64,000 bases of DNA from Pseudoalteromonas luteoviolacea (GTDB taxonomy: Bacteria; Pseudomonadota; Gammaproteobacteria; Enterobacterales; Alteromonadaceae): the NCBI RefSeq assembly GCF_001696455.1, contig NZ_MAUJ01000001.1, positions 868,001 through 932,000 on the forward strand, in the 5' to 3' direction. How positions within the stretch are numbered: the first letter of the stretch is position 1; each line of letters begins with the position of its first letter. The notes below the pieces were generated by a model, which worked only from the letters and a program-made list of their open reading frames with translations, ran no database searches and was not told the DNA's origin. Shown here piece after piece: positions 63,147 through 64,000 of the stretch. A program made the position numbers and the translations under genes.

Positions 63147-63671
63147 ATGACTGGACCATTTGTATTCAAAGTAAGGTTGAAAATAGCGGATTTGTTTCAT
63201 CAAGCAAATCACCTTGAAACCTTTACAACAGCATTACAAAAAGCAGAAACACTTGAGCACTTTGTGTTAAAGCTCATCGGCTATTGCGCGTTGTCCTATA
63301 GTGATAAAGTGCGCTGGCTGAACAGTCGCGAAAAGTCTAGCCCTGACGTATGGCACGAAGATGACAGTGGGTTGATCGAAAATGCACTATTTGCTGGCGC
63401 ATTAGAGCTAGATGACGTGCAAAAATATGCAAAGCTCTTCAACAAAACCATTATATTTATGGTTCACGATGAAGAGTGGTTTAATGCCTTAGAGCCACAT
63501 TTGATAGCCCTGCCTAGCATTCGTATATTTTCAGTGGAACAAGTTTGGATAGATGATTTGGTCGCGGCCTTAACTCGCAGTTTGCACTGGGATGTAATCA
63601 TTGAAGACGGTGCCATCGCGATCAGCAATGGCACCGATTACTTTCAAACAGACGTGCAAAGGTTAAGCTAG
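63147..63671 (+). CDS. yaeQ: YaeQ-family protein
   Basis: A 174-residue protein matching YaeQ in length and pattern: MTGPFVFKVRLKIADL, LKLIGYCALSYSD, and DVIIEDGAIAISNGTDYFQ. YaeQ has a restriction-endonuclease-like fold; no confirmed biochemical function is known to me. The last nine bases overlap the end of the convergent ferredoxin gene. Confidence 0.85.
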   Translation: MTGPFVFKVRLKIADLFHQANHLETFTTALQKAETLEHFVLKLIGYCALSYSDKVRWLNSREKSSPDVWHEDDSGLIENALFAGALELDDVQKYAKLFNKTIIFMVHDEEWFNALEPHLIALPSIRIFSVEQVWIDDLVAALTRSLHWDVIIEDGAIAISNGTDYFQTDVQRLS

Positions 63672-63935
63672 CTTAATCACAATATCGGTTATCGGCTTCG
63701 AACAGCACAATAGCACCTCACCATCTCGCACAAATGCCAAGGGCTCTTGGTTGTAAACTGTTTCACCTTGTACTAACTTTGCTCGACAAGCGCCGCAATA
63801 GCCTTCTCGGCATTGGTAGGGGACATCGATATTGTTTTGTTCAAGTGTGCATAGCAGTGAAGGTGATTGAGCCGCAAATTTCAGCGGCTCATCGTGGTCT
63901 TCGATTGTTATAGTCGGTTGTGGCCTTTCTTCCAT
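63663..63935 (-). CDS. yfaE: 2Fe-2S ferredoxin for ribonucleotide reductase
   Basis: A 90-residue plant-type ferredoxin with the Cys pattern CREGYCGACRAKL plus a fourth Cys in LLCCSKP. YfaE supplies electrons to maintain the diferric-tyrosyl cofactor of NrdB. Its ATG overlaps the nrdB stop as TAATG, so it is co-translated with it. This is the conserved nrdAB-yfaE order. Confidence 0.94.
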   Translation of the reverse strand: MEERPQPTITIEDHDEPLKFAAQSPSLLCTLEQNNIDVPYQCREGYCGACRAKLVQGETVYNQEPLAFVRDGEVLLCCSKPITDIVIKLA

Positions 63936-64000
63936 TACAGGTCGAAATCACCAAAGTCTGACGCACTTACTTCAGAATCGATTTGACCAACTAGGTAGGA
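63935..64000 (-). CDS. nrdB: ribonucleotide reductase beta subunit, C-terminal end
   Basis: The last 21 residues of a class Ia reductase R2 subunit are visible (SYLVGQIDSEV, then SDFGDFDL). The C-terminal tail that binds NrdA matches the enterobacterial pattern. The rest of the gene lies outside the window. Confidence 0.9.
   Translation of the reverse strand, partial: SYLVGQIDSEVSASDFGDFDL

Noticed and set aside
1..64000. tRNA, rRNA, CRISPR array, integrase or complete insertion sequence
   Set aside because: None could be supported by reading the sequence. I saw no transposase-like protein.

Overview
The window looks like the chromosome of a marine Gammaproteobacterium of the order Alteromonadales, most likely Pseudoalteromonas. 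The evidence is an AT-rich composition, core genes resembling enterobacterial ones (pykA, gnd, ansA-sppA, fadH, upp, yaeQ, yfaE-nrdB), many TonB-dependent receptors, a chitin-binding subtilase and carbohydrate-binding secreted proteins. I identified the genus from gene content, not from an rRNA gene. I found no tRNA, rRNA, CRISPR array or complete insertion sequence.

Layout. 1-5.5 kb: the 3' end of a secreted subtilase, a Fur-box siderophore receptor and a LytS/LytR-type two-component pair. 5.5-16.2 kb: core metabolism (pykA, gnd, ansA, sppA, fadH, a DoxX protein, a nitroreductase, upp). 16.2-18.8 kb: a three-gene minus-strand operon (SDR, DUF2141, VTT membrane protein) divergent from a short Crp/Fnr-type regulator. 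19.0-31.2 kb: six tightly coupled plus-strand genes that I regard as the most novel part of the window. 31.4-42.2 kb: an accessory region with small genes, a haem-sensor chemoreceptor, a LysR/quinone-reductase pair and two genes broken by in-frame stops. 42.3-48.8 kb: a minus-strand operon of CBM2/PKD/YceI/cytochrome/DUF1592/DUF1552 proteins behind a c-di-GMP-I (GEMM) riboswitch. 49.1-52.9 kb: a GG-motif mini-peptide, a nucleoside hydrolase and small secreted proteins, one split by a stop codon. 52.9-60.3 kb: a methyltransferase/acyltransferase pair, a REP hairpin, and a two-component system divergent from a GT2/ArnT-like/GtrA lipid-modification operon whose ArnT-like gene is frameshifted. 60.4-64 kb: a His-rich zinc-type TonB receptor with two Zur-like boxes, then yaeQ, yfaE and the end of nrdB.

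The candidate new system (19042-31174) encodes, in order: (1) a 1241-residue protein with an N-terminal nucleoside-2-deoxyribosyltransferase-like domain, one TIR domain that keeps its catalytic Glu, two degenerate TIR-like repeats, a membrane segment, a coiled coil and a beta-propeller-like tail; (2) a TonB-dependent receptor; (3) a synthetase with the order A-A-PCP-thioesterase and no condensation domain; (4) a free-standing degenerate copy of the nucleoside-transferase-like domain; (5) an unrecognised protein with a possible winged helix; (6) a small MscS-like channel. Five junctions overlap or are 12 bases apart, so the genes are probably translated together. Pairing a TIR protein with a small-molecule synthetase, an outer-membrane receptor and a channel suggests a signalling or conflict system. 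That function is inference.

Four genes carry a single disabling lesion with intact coding sequence downstream: in-frame TAG at 32067, TAA at 41635 and TAG at 51612, and a one-base deletion near 59133. They are either young pseudogenes or consensus errors.
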